60,760 nt of DNA from DATIYF01 sp035517775 (lineage in GTDB: Bacteria > Acidobacteriota > Terriglobia > Terriglobales > Acidobacteriaceae). The stretch lies in assembly GCA_035517775.1 (NCBI GenBank), contig DATIYF010000037.1, forward strand, positions 1 to 60,760, in the 5' to 3' direction. Positions 1 to 6,991 of this stretch are shown one piece after another. A program made the position numbers and the translations under genes. Under the pieces are notes generated by a model that ran no database searches, was not told where the DNA came from, and saw only the letters and a program-made list of their open reading frames with translations. The first letter of the stretch is position 1. Each line of letters begins with the position of its first letter.

Positions 1-110
1 AGGCTGACGGCGTGAAGCGCAGAACACTAACCAGAAATATGTGCAGTTCCCTTTGAGGTGTGGCGGATTGTTCTGGGGAACGAGGAATGGGACGCACCTC
101 CACCGAATCA

Positions 111-191
111 GCTCCGGAGGAGCGGCATATTATCAGCCCAGGGCGTAAGCCCTGGGTGAACGACGGAACAAGATCGCGCGCCCGAAGGGCG
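111..191. repeat. Structured three-hairpin dispersed-type repeat
   Basis: Three short perfect hairpins follow one another: GCTCC/GGAGC around GGA (111-123), CCCAGGGC/GCCCTGGG around a GTAA tetraloop (137-156) and CGCCC/GGGCG around GAA (179-191). No reading frame is convincing here, and the block sits in the 331-bp intergenic leader of the yyaL-type gene. The layout resembles mobile palindromic (REP-like) sequences that recur in acidobacterial genomes, but only one copy lies in this window. The rest of positions 1-331 shows nothing I can name. Confidence 0.45.
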
Positions 192-331
192 TAAGGGATG
201 TCGCCGGTGTGAACAAGCCGTTCAGCTTACCTAAGCCCGAAGCACTGGAGCCGTGCCTGTTGCCTGACGAATGATGCCTGGCCCGTGTAACTCCTCCCTT
301 CTGATGCGCCCAACCCATTTACACTAACGGT

Positions 332-2479
332 ATGACCACCTCCACCCTCAATTCTCTCTCCCGCGCTTCCTCCGCCTACCTGCGGTCGGCGATGCATCAG
401 CCCATTCAGTGGCGGGAGTGGGGCGAAGAAGCGTTTGCTACGGCGCAACGAGAAAACAAGCCCATCTTATTGGACATAGGCGCGGTATGGTGCCACTGGT
501 GCCATGTGATGGACCGCGAGTCGTACGACAATCCCGAAATCGCGCAGATCGTGAATGAGCGCTTCATCGCGGTGAAGGTGGATCGCGACGAGCGTCCCGA
601 TATTGACAGCCGCTACCAGGTTGCGGTGCAGGCGGTGAGCGGACAAGGCGGCTGGCCGCTGACCGCGTTTCTCACCCCCGACGGTAAGCCTTTCTATGGC
701 GGCACGTATTTTCCACCAGACGACGGCTACGGGCGTCCCAGCTTCAAGCGCGCGCTGCTGGCCATTTCTGACGCCTACCGCGACAAACACGGCGACGTGA
801 TGGAACAGGCAAAGATGGTCGAAGGGACCATCGCTCGCGCGGAGTTGCACTCCAGCCAGGGCGAGTTCTCGCCCACTGCAATCACCGCGATTGTGCAGGC
901 TGCAATTGGGATGTTTGACGCTGCCAACGGCGGCTTCAGCGGCGCGCCCAAGTTTCCCCATCCTTCGATTCTCGATTTGCTCATTGATCAGTATTCGCGC
1001 ACGGGCGATGAGCAACTACGCCACATTTTCGTCGCCACGCTGGAGAGGATGGCTCGCGGCGGCGTCTATGACCAGCTCGCCGGAGGATTTCACCGCTATT
1101 CGGTGGATGAGCGCTGGATCGTGCCGCACTTCGAGAAGATGTCCTATGACAACTCCGAGCTGCTGAAGAACTACGCGCATGCCTACGAAACGACCGGCTC
1201 GGAGTTTTTCGCCGGCGTGGCCCGCGACATTATTCGCTGGATGGACGAATGGCTGAGCAGCCGCGAGCACGGCGGCTTCTATGCCTCGCAGGATGCCGAC
1301 TACTCCATGGATGATGACGGCGATTACTTCACGTGGACGCTAGACGAAGCCAGGGCAGTACTCTCCGAAGAAGAGGCGCAGGCCGCGGCCCTTCGCTACG
1401 ACATCAACGAGGTCGGCGAGATGCACCATAACGCGGCCAAAAATGTTCTTTACGTGCGCGCTTCGCTGGAAGAGATCGGCACTCGCATGAACCTTCCGCC
1501 GGAGCGGGTAGAAGAAATTCTCCGCTCGGCCCAGCAAAAGATGTATGCCGCCCGGCGCAAGCGGCCCACGCCTTATGTAGATAAGACGGTGTACACGGGC
1601 TGGAATGCGCTTTGTGTTTCCGCCTATCTGGAGGCGGCAAAGGCGCTGCGCTTAGACTCGGCGCGGCACTTCGCCTTGCGCTCGCTCGATCGTATTCTCG
1701 CGCAGGGCTGGCATGCGGAACGCGGCTTGGGGCACGTGATTGCGTACTCCGACCCGAAAGCGGAGCATCGTGAAATTGCCGGCATGCTGGATGATTATGC
1801 CTTCACCGCCATCGCCTGCCTCGACGCATACGAGGCCACCGCAGACCTGAGCTATTTCCACTTTGCGCAACGTATCGCCGACCGCATGATCGAGCGCTTC
1901 TTTGATCTCACTTCCGGCGGCTTTTTCGATTCGGCGAGCTCAGAAAGCGGCAATGCTCTGGGAGTGCTGGGCACACGGCGCAAGCCATTCCAGGATTCGC
2001 CCACGCCGGCGGGCAACCCGGCTGCGGCCATCGCTCTGCTTCGCTTGCACGCCTACACCAATCACGGCAGTTATCGCGAAAAAGCTGAGCAGACACTCGA
2101 ACTGCTGGGTGCAATGGCCGGCCAGTATGGCATCTTCGCTGCCACCTACGGCCTGGCGGCGGTGCACTTTACGCGGCCGCATGAGCAGGTGGTGATCGTG
2201 GGCGGCGGCGGCGAGGCGGAAGAGATGTTCCGCGCCGCCTCGGTTCCCTACTTCTGCAACCGCTCGGTGCTTCACTTGGCCGCAGGTCAGGCGGTGGCAG
2301 AGAACCTGCCGCCGGCGTTGGCAGAAACCATTCCGCTTGTGCCCGGACTTAAGGAAGGAAAAACGGCGGCCGTGATCTGTTCCAACTTCACCTGCCGGCC
2401 GCCGGTTTTCAATGGGGAGGGTCTAGCCCACGAACTACAGGGGGGCGTCAGACAAAAACCGGTCGCGAAGAAAGCATAA
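332..2479 (+). CDS. Thioredoxin-domain / six-hairpin protein, YyaL (SSP411, DUF255) family
   Basis: This 715-residue protein has the two-part build of the YyaL/Spermatogenesis-associated protein 20 family. An N-terminal thioredoxin fold (about residues 20-185) carries the motif CHWCHVM at 54-60, followed by ERPDID. A long (alpha/alpha)6 barrel then resembles N-acylglucosamine epimerases (about 190-680). The CxxC suggests disulfide or redox chemistry, but the family's reaction is not firmly known. The ATG at 332 gives the usual N-terminus, with HQPIQW close to the start as in relatives. No signal peptide is visible, so a cytoplasmic location is likely. The gene stands alone on the plus strand, and its stop TAA lies inside the A-run that serves as the T-tract of the opposing terminator. 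Confidence 0.93.
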   Translation: MTTSTLNSLSRASSAYLRSAMHQPIQWREWGEEAFATAQRENKPILLDIGAVWCHWCHVMDRESYDNPEIAQIVNERFIAVKVDRDERPDIDSRYQVAVQAVSGQGGWPLTAFLTPDGKPFYGGTYFPPDDGYGRPSFKRALLAISDAYRDKHGDVMEQAKMVEGTIARAELHSSQGEFSPTAITAIVQAAIGMFDAANGGFSGAPKFPHPSILDLLIDQYSRTGDEQLRHIFVATLERMARGGVYDQLAGGFHRYSVDERWIVPHFEKMSYDNSELLKNYAHAYETTGSEFFAGVARDIIRWMDEWLSSREHGGFYASQDADYSMDDDGDYFTWTLDEARAVLSEEEAQAAALRYDINEVGEMHHNAAKNVLYVRASLEEIGTRMNLPPERVEEILRSAQQKMYAARRKRPTPYVDKTVYTGWNALCVSAYLEAAKALRLDSARHFALRSLDRILAQGWHAERGLGHVIAYSDPKAEHREIAGMLDDYAFTAIACLDAYEATADLSYFHFAQRIADRMIERFFDLTSGGFFDSASSESGNALGVLGTRRKPFQDSPTPAGNPAAAIALLRLHAYTNHGSYREKAEQTLELLGAMAGQYGIFAATYGLAAVHFTRPHEQVVIVGGGGEAEEMFRAASVPYFCNRSVLHLAAGQAVAENLPPALAETIPLVPGLKEGKTAAVICSNFTCRPPVFNGEGLAHELQGGVRQKPVAKKA

Positions 2480-2522
2480 AAAAACAGGGCTGAATGGGCC
2501 TGTACTGATCTGCCTTCAGCCC
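2478..2522 (-). terminator. Rho-independent terminator of the 45-residue peptide gene
   Basis: On the minus strand an 8-bp stem GGGCTGAA/TTCAGCCC (arms 2515-2522 and 2487-2494) is followed by TG and then seven T residues (complement of the A-run 2478-2484). It lies 88 bp past the stop of the small minus-strand gene at 2610-2747. The loop of 20 nt is long, but the T-tract is clean. It may also act on convergent transcripts from the upstream plus-strand gene. Confidence 0.6.
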
Positions 2523-2609
2523 CCCTCAACTCGAGCGCCCGAATCGCGTCCGAGACTACCTAAGGCACATCTGCAGAAACTTCCAGGAACTTTCTTCCTG
2601 CTGCATTTG

Positions 2610-2747
2610 CTACTTGCACTGCTTCGTCGTTTTGGGGTTGCACGTTGGCATGGGCGACCCATCGGGTGCGGGTTGCACCGTAGCCATCGCCACGTACGTG
2701 CCAGCCAGACCTACCAACAGGATCAAAATCCTGACGGCTCGTTTCAT
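2610..2747 (-). CDS. Small exported or membrane-anchored peptide, 45 residues
   Basis: This short gene encodes 45 residues starting MKRAVRILILLVGLAGTYVA. Two basic residues are followed by a hydrophobic stretch of about 18 residues, then a short polar tail rich in Pro, Lys and Thr with two cysteines (motif PTCNPKTTKQC) at the C-terminus. That is the shape of a signal peptide or a single N-terminal anchor with a tiny exported tail. Translation is supported by a strong ribosome site, AAGGAG, 8 nt before ATG at 2747. Transcription is supported by a downstream terminator and a TATAAT about 55 bp upstream. I do not recognise a named family, although similarly built small ORFs occur in acidobacterial genomes from memory. 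Function unknown. Confidence 0.72.
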   Translation of the reverse strand: MKRAVRILILLVGLAGTYVAMATVQPAPDGSPMPTCNPKTTKQCK

Positions 2748-2801
2748 GGTTGTTTCTCCTTAAGTATTGCCGAACCCCTGGGAGAGGAACCCGGCGAGTG
2801 A

Positions 2802-2807
2802 ATTATA
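2802..2807 (-). promoter_or_regulatory. Candidate -10 element of the small peptide gene
   Basis: The minus strand reads TATAAT here, 55 bp upstream of the ATG at 2747. No good -35 hexamer is seen at the expected distance. An 8-bp inverted repeat GCAGAACC/GGTTCTGC (2832-2860) lies just upstream and could replace it as a regulator site. Confidence rests on the perfect -10 and the good gene behind it. Confidence 0.4.
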
Positions 2808-2831
2808 GGCAAGGGGACAGAGGCACCCGCG

Positions 2832-2860
2832 GCAGAACCCGCTCGGAGCACCGGTTCTGC
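2832..2860. repeat. Inverted repeat GCAGAACC/GGTTCTGC upstream of the small peptide gene
   Basis: Eight-bp arms at 2832-2839 and 2853-2860 are separated by 13 nt. The arms sit 25 bp upstream of the TATAAT on the minus strand, where an activator or repressor of the peptide gene could bind. A second palindrome, GTTACT-TT-AGTAAC, lies at 2940-2953 in the same intergenic stretch (2748-3016), which otherwise holds nothing I recognise. Confidence 0.35.
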
Positions 2861-3016
2861 TGAAAAAGAAGGTTTGGGCAGATGGGAAGACGACCTTCTA
2901 CTGGCTGCTCTTGTTTGACAAGGCAGTAATTCTTAAAGTGTTACTTTAGTAACCTGGACGGCTTTCCAATTGAGGAATTCTGCGTTACGGAAACAGAACA
3001 AAAAACAAGGGCCTTG

Positions 3017-3895
3017 CTACGACCGGAAGGAGATGCCGGAATCGGCGGTTTCGTTTTCGGTCTCGTTTTCCTCAGGAACGGCAGGGTCATAGGTATGCGA
3101 GAGCGCGCGGTCCACCATGCCTTCGAACATGGGGATAAGGGAATCGGCGGTCACCGGATGCTGCAGGTCGGTGAGGCTCTCCTCCCAGCGCTGCGAGGTG
3201 AGCAGAGTAGCGGAGGATTCACGGCTGGTTTGCTTGAACCACATATAGCCGCCCCAAGCGAGAATCGCCAGGTTATAAGACGCCATGATGGCGAAATTGG
3301 CTGTGCCTCCGGAAATGGACTCGCTGGCCCGCAAGGCGGCGCAGAACAGCTCAATTCCGGCGTAGAAACCGAATCCCAGGGCGATGCCAAAGCTGCGCTG
3401 CTTCCACGAGACTCCCAGGTAGCGCGAAAAAAGCAGCAGGAACAGAATGAGACCGCATTGGATGACGCGCACGCAGCGCTGCACGATGAGCACGGCTTCC
3501 ACCAGCGGGCCCTCCGGGGTCGCCTGGCTCGCAGCACCCACCACGCAGGCCACCAGGATCATGACCAGGCTGGCCCATTTGAAAAGCACCGTGCCAAGGT
3601 CTTTCAGAGTGTGATAGGGACGAAAAATATCCACGAACACTTCGTGGATGACCATGAAGCCAAGCACAAGACTGATGATTTCAGTAATCCAGTAAGCGCG
3701 GAAATACGCCTCATAGCCATGGAGAGAAATAGGAAAGATGACGGCAAAGATTGCTACTTGCGCAATCAGGTAGGCGAAGAATACGGGAAATTTAGTGCGC
3801 AGCCCACGCCGCAGCATGAGCACAGCCACGCCCAGTTGCAAAATGGGATAGCAGATCCACAGCGCGTAGTACGCGAACTGCACTCCCGGGGTCAT
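3017..3895 (-). CDS. Polytopic membrane protein of unknown function
   Basis: A 292-residue protein with about seven hydrophobic segments spread over the first 210 residues, ending in a polar acidic tail (EENETENETADSG). Basic residues lie between segments, for example RRGLRTK after the first and KWASLV after the fourth. No catalytic motif is visible. I use the ATG, although a GTG codon directly in front of it would add one residue. The opposite strand has a long open frame here that lacks family character. The gene stands between an intergenic stretch holding the small peptide gene and the DUF58 gene, 133 bp away on the same strand. I do not recognise the family, and similar uncharacterised proteins are common in acidobacteria. 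Confidence 0.7.
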   Translation of the reverse strand: MTPGVQFAYYALWICYPILQLGVAVLMLRRGLRTKFPVFFAYLIAQVAIFAVIFPISLHGYEAYFRAYWITEIISLVLGFMVIHEVFVDIFRPYHTLKDLGTVLFKWASLVMILVACVVGAASQATPEGPLVEAVLIVQRCVRVIQCGLILFLLLFSRYLGVSWKQRSFGIALGFGFYAGIELFCAALRASESISGGTANFAIMASYNLAILAWGGYMWFKQTSRESSATLLTSQRWEESLTDLQHPVTADSLIPMFEGMVDRALSHTYDPAVPEENETENETADSGISFRS

Positions 3896-4028
3896 CACGG
3901 TTTGTTCTCACCGGCCGCTAGGGGCACGGCTTCCAGACTACACTGCGGGGCACGACCCTCCTAAGGTGCAACGTTACCAGTTCCTATTCGATGGTCAATG
4001 GACGAAAGTAACCCGCCGGTGGTTACCG

Positions 4029-5453
4029 CTAACCGCCGCTGAGGAAAATGAAATACGAGGAAGTCCAGAGCGCGGTGGGGATAGTGCCGCGGGGGCGGCT
4101 GGTCAGGATCACGTTGTAGTCGCCTCCGGCAGGAAGAGCCTCGAGCAGGGAAGGCAAATGCCGGGGAGCAACGGTGGCGAGAAAAGCAAGAAAGCGATAG
4201 ACGTCAGCGCCGCCGTCATACTCTTGCGCGGCGAAAGAGAGCTCGGCGTTCCCCTCCGCAAAGTGCCAGGCCAGGGACGCACACAAGGCCACCGCTTCCT
4301 CGTAGCCGGCAGAGGAAATAACTTCGGGTGGGGGATTGTCGAAGACAATGCGCAGCTTGCGCTCATCCTCGCGGCTGAACTCGCGCACTTTCAGCGAGCC
4401 GGATTTGGCGGTAGCCTTCCAATCCACGTGGCGGGCCGAGTCTTCCGGCATGTATTCGCGAATGCGGTAAAGATCGGCGCCGCGGCCGCGGACGAAGCTC
4501 TCAAACTCGCCGGTGATGAGAGGCAGGACCTCGAAGAATTCGTCGGTCGGCTCGACTGAGGGATAGACGAGAATTTCGCGGCGCAGAGGCAAACGGCGAG
4601 TCTTGGTCAGGAAAGCAAAGGGAAAGCGGGTGGCGAGCCCGAAACCTTCCTGCTGGTAGTTGCCGCGCCGCTGGAAGCAGAGCTCGATCTCGGCTGTACG
4701 CTCCGCTGCGGCGGGAAGGTAGGGAAAGTAGGCGGCGCCCTGAAAGATCTGGGGCGCGGCCGGGCTTTCCGCAACACGGCGCAGCTTGCGGTCGGGCAGG
4801 GTGATCCACTGCTTTCCCGGAGGGCGGCCGGGCGGAAAAATGAATGCGGCGGGCAGCCAGCGCCAGTGTGAGGCATTGCCGCCTTTGGCTGCCGGGACGA
4901 CGCTGACAGAGAAAGAAGGCGGCCAGCGGCGCGGATTACGCACCAGGATGCGCCCGCGCAGGCTGCGCCGGGCAAAGACATGTTCGGGCAGGCGAACGTC
5001 CAGTTCAAGACCGCGCAGCACCAGAGCCGAGGCCACACCCGAGACCAGAATCGCCGCCAGCATCGCCGCCACAACGAGGTAGAGCAGATTGTTGCCGGTA
5101 TTGAGCGCTGCGATGCCGATCACCACCACGGCAAGAACGTAAATAATCGCCACTCGCGTAACCTCGTAGTCCAGGGCTTCCTTCAGCCGTACCGCAGCCA
5201 CGCGCCGGGCAAGATAGGGGACGGTGGTCAATCCCACGAAGGCGGCGAGCAGCAGCGCTGCCGAGGCCAGAATGAGCGTGGCCCACAGGTTGCCGGCTTC
5301 CCGCGAAACTGTGGAGAGCAGGGCTGCGCCGAAGGCCATGAGCAGTCCGACCAGTGCCAGCAGGAAGCGCAGCCACACTTCGGGAATGCGCCAGCGAAGC
5401 AATGGGATACCCGAGGCATGCGGCGGGGCGCCGGGTTGATTCCAGCCGGGCAT
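4029..5453 (-). CDS. DUF58 domain protein, membrane anchored
   Basis: This 474-residue protein starts with two pairs of transmembrane helices (about 25-75 and 100-145). After a beta-rich middle part it carries the DUF58 core, recognisable from RIREYMPEDSARHVDWKATA near residue 325, where the conserved Asp-Trp-Lys-Ala lies. DUF58 proteins have a von Willebrand A-like fold and usually work beside a MoxR AAA+ ATPase in metal-dependent assembly or envelope-stress complexes. No moxR is present in this window, so the partner is either elsewhere or absent. The gene follows the small PGPGW protein by 44 bp on the same strand and is probably the last gene of that operon. The ATG at 5453 lacks a clear ribosome site. 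Confidence 0.87.
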   Translation of the reverse strand: MPGWNQPGAPPHASGIPLLRWRIPEVWLRFLLALVGLLMAFGAALLSTVSREAGNLWATLILASAALLLAAFVGLTTVPYLARRVAAVRLKEALDYEVTRVAIIYVLAVVVIGIAALNTGNNLLYLVVAAMLAAILVSGVASALVLRGLELDVRLPEHVFARRSLRGRILVRNPRRWPPSFSVSVVPAAKGGNASHWRWLPAAFIFPPGRPPGKQWITLPDRKLRRVAESPAAPQIFQGAAYFPYLPAAAERTAEIELCFQRRGNYQQEGFGLATRFPFAFLTKTRRLPLRREILVYPSVEPTDEFFEVLPLITGEFESFVRGRGADLYRIREYMPEDSARHVDWKATAKSGSLKVREFSREDERKLRIVFDNPPPEVISSAGYEEAVALCASLAWHFAEGNAELSFAAQEYDGGADVYRFLAFLATVAPRHLPSLLEALPAGGDYNVILTSRPRGTIPTALWTSSYFIFLSGG

Positions 5454-5497
5454 AATTTGGAGGCTTGGGCCGAGCCTAACATCGCCACCGGATCACT

Positions 5498-5767
5498 TCA
5501 ATCGGCCTGCTTCTGACCCGCAACCCGGTGCAGCCAGGCTGAGGCTTTGGCTGCGGCTTCGTCGGCGGTGCGGCTGATCTTCGGGAAACGGCGGCGCAGA
5601 TGCTCCAGAAGCCGATGCGCCCAGGCATACTGGGTGGAGAGAATCATCAGGCCGGCGAGGATGAACAGAATTCCCTGCAGAATAGGCAAAAACAGACCGG
5701 CCACCCCCAGCAGCAGAAAGCCCCAGCCGAGGACCAAAACCGAAATGTGCCTGAGGCGCGCGTTCAT
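5498..5767 (-). CDS. Small two-helix membrane protein, PGPGW-like family
   Basis: This 89-residue protein has two membrane helices (about 8-26 and 28-46) followed by a basic helix, AHRLLEHLRRRF. The helix-loop-helix text LFLPILQGILFILAGLMILS matches the pattern of the PGPGW family, where the loop normally reads P-x-P-G-x-G, although here the central Gly-Pro pair is degenerate. Function in the family is unknown. It lies 18 bp after the hydrolase gene and 44 bp before the DUF58 gene, so all three are likely co-transcribed. The ATG at 5767 gives the full-length family form. Confidence 0.72.
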   Translation of the reverse strand: MNARLRHISVLVLGWGFLLLGVAGLFLPILQGILFILAGLMILSTQYAWAHRLLEHLRRRFPKISRTADEAAAKASAWLHRVAGQKQAD

Positions 5768-5785
5768 TCTTTACAGAGATGCCGG

Positions 5786-6685
5786 TTATGCGGAAACCGG
5801 CACGCCTTCCGCCAGAAATTCAGCCACCGTGCGGTTGAACTCGTCAGGCACTTCTTCGTAGGGCAGGTGGCCGACTCCCTCGTACATCACGAGGCGGCAT
5901 TGCTGAAATTGCCGCTTCAGAGGCTCGGCCGAGGCCGGGTCCACGGCGCGGTCCTGATCTCCCCAAAGAATGAGACTCGGGATCTGGGCAATTTTGGGCA
6001 AGACGGATTTCAATTTGGCAAGGTCCTGGCTCCAGGTACGCAGAATGGCAAGGCCATGGGCGTAGGCGCCGGGAATGGCAAAGGGGGCCGAATACCCGTC
6101 AAGGGTGCCCGGCCGGATGCGGCGGGTGTCGCCGTAAAGACGGCGCAGGCAATAGTCGTGCATGAACTCTGAGCGCCGCGCCAGTTGCAGAAAGACCGGG
6201 GCGACGGCTGTGCTGCTCAGGAATGCGGCCAAGCGCGCGCCATTGCTGGACCAGGGATTCGCCGGCGCGACCAGAATCAGGCGGCGAATGCGCTCCGGGG
6301 CCAGCGCCGCCCCCATCATGGCGACCGCTCCCCCGTGAGAGGTCCCGAGAAGGTCGCAGGATTCGATTCCCAGAGCGTCTAGGAAGCGAAGCAGACGGTC
6401 GGCGCAGGCTGCCAGGCTGCCATCGAGGCCGGCCGGGCGATCCGAAAAGCCCACGCCCAGCATATCTACGGCGTGAACCGTCGCCTGCTCCGCCAACACC
6501 GGAATGGCATATCGCCAGGAGAACGAGTAGCCGAGCAGGCCGTGCAGCATGAGCAGATCCGGCCCCGATCCGGCGCGCAGAAAGCGCATGCGTGCCCCAT
6601 CCAGGCTGATCCAGTGGTCTTCCAGGTCGAGGGCAGTTTGCCGCCGGACCTCCGGGTTCGGCGCGTTCCTCAGATTCGCTTTCAT
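5786..6685 (-). CDS. Alpha/beta hydrolase
   Basis: A 299-residue alpha/beta-hydrolase. The oxyanion-region HGLLG follows the first strands, the nucleophile elbow GTSHGG (serine in G-x-S-x-G) lies near residue 123, and the conserved catalytic Asp region ILWGDQDRAVD and His region GVGHLPYEE come near the C-terminus, in the right order for a Ser-Asp-His triad. The substrate cannot be told. An open frame runs 42 codons further upstream to 6811, but that part is basic, unlike the family, and spans a plus-strand terminator hairpin, so I take the ATG at 6685. The gene heads the minus-strand set with the PGPGW and DUF58 genes. Confidence 0.88.
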   Translation of the reverse strand: MKANLRNAPNPEVRRQTALDLEDHWISLDGARMRFLRAGSGPDLLMLHGLLGYSFSWRYAIPVLAEQATVHAVDMLGVGFSDRPAGLDGSLAACADRLLRFLDALGIESCDLLGTSHGGAVAMMGAALAPERIRRLILVAPANPWSSNGARLAAFLSSTAVAPVFLQLARRSEFMHDYCLRRLYGDTRRIRPGTLDGYSAPFAIPGAYAHGLAILRTWSQDLAKLKSVLPKIAQIPSLILWGDQDRAVDPASAEPLKRQFQQCRLVMYEGVGHLPYEEVPDEFNRTVAEFLAEGVPVSA

Positions 6686-6755
6686 AGACCCACGGGCAAC
6701 CTTTATCGGCCCGCGCAATTCTAGATTACTGTATCGCCTCTGTCGCTTGCGTTCA

Positions 6756-6784
6756 GGGAGCCGGAAAATGGCTCCCTTTTTTTT
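6756..6784 (+). terminator. Strong rho-independent terminator without an upstream plus-strand gene
   Basis: A perfect 7-bp stem GGGAGCC/GGCTCCC (6756-6762 and 6770-6776) with a 7-nt loop is followed by eight T residues. It points to the plus strand, yet the only gene upstream on either side is the minus-strand hydrolase, whose start lies at 6685. It therefore ends either antisense RNA or a short non-coding RNA starting around 6690-6720, or insulates the kinase operon. It lies in the 306-bp intergenic stretch 6686-6991. Confidence 0.65.
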
Positions 6785-6901
6785 GGCGGATTCCGCCACG
6801 ATCGTGACCATTGAGCTCGCCAGGCGGGCATAGAGAGGATTCTAAGATGGAAGCAATCCTGGGTTGGAACCTTCGATGCTAACCTCATCACAGACAATCA
6901 T

Positions 6902-6963
6902 TTACCAAATGACACAGAATCTTACCAAAAAGCATAGCAGCGCTATGGCCGGCTCTCTATAAT
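6902..6963 (+). promoter_or_regulatory. Promoter region of the kinase operon with two TTACCAAA direct repeats
   Basis: TTACCAAA occurs at 6902-6909 and again at 6922-6929, exactly 20 bp apart, that is two helical turns on one face of the DNA. A perfect TATAAT stands at 6958-6963, 29 bp upstream of the kinase ATG. No convincing -35 element lies 16-18 bp before it, which is what an activator-dependent promoter would show. The link between the repeats and an activator is inference. Confidence 0.45.
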
Positions 6964-6991
6964 TCGGGAAGTCGTTTCTTTTGGCACGCTT

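Noticed and set aside
2915..2946. TTGACA with weak -10 on the plus strand
   Set aside because: No plus-strand gene follows, and the -10 matches poorly; chance likely.
3014..3964. Plus-strand frame of 316 codons opposite the membrane protein
   Set aside because: The minus-strand frame has clear membrane helices, and the plus frame is low-complexity His/Arg-rich.
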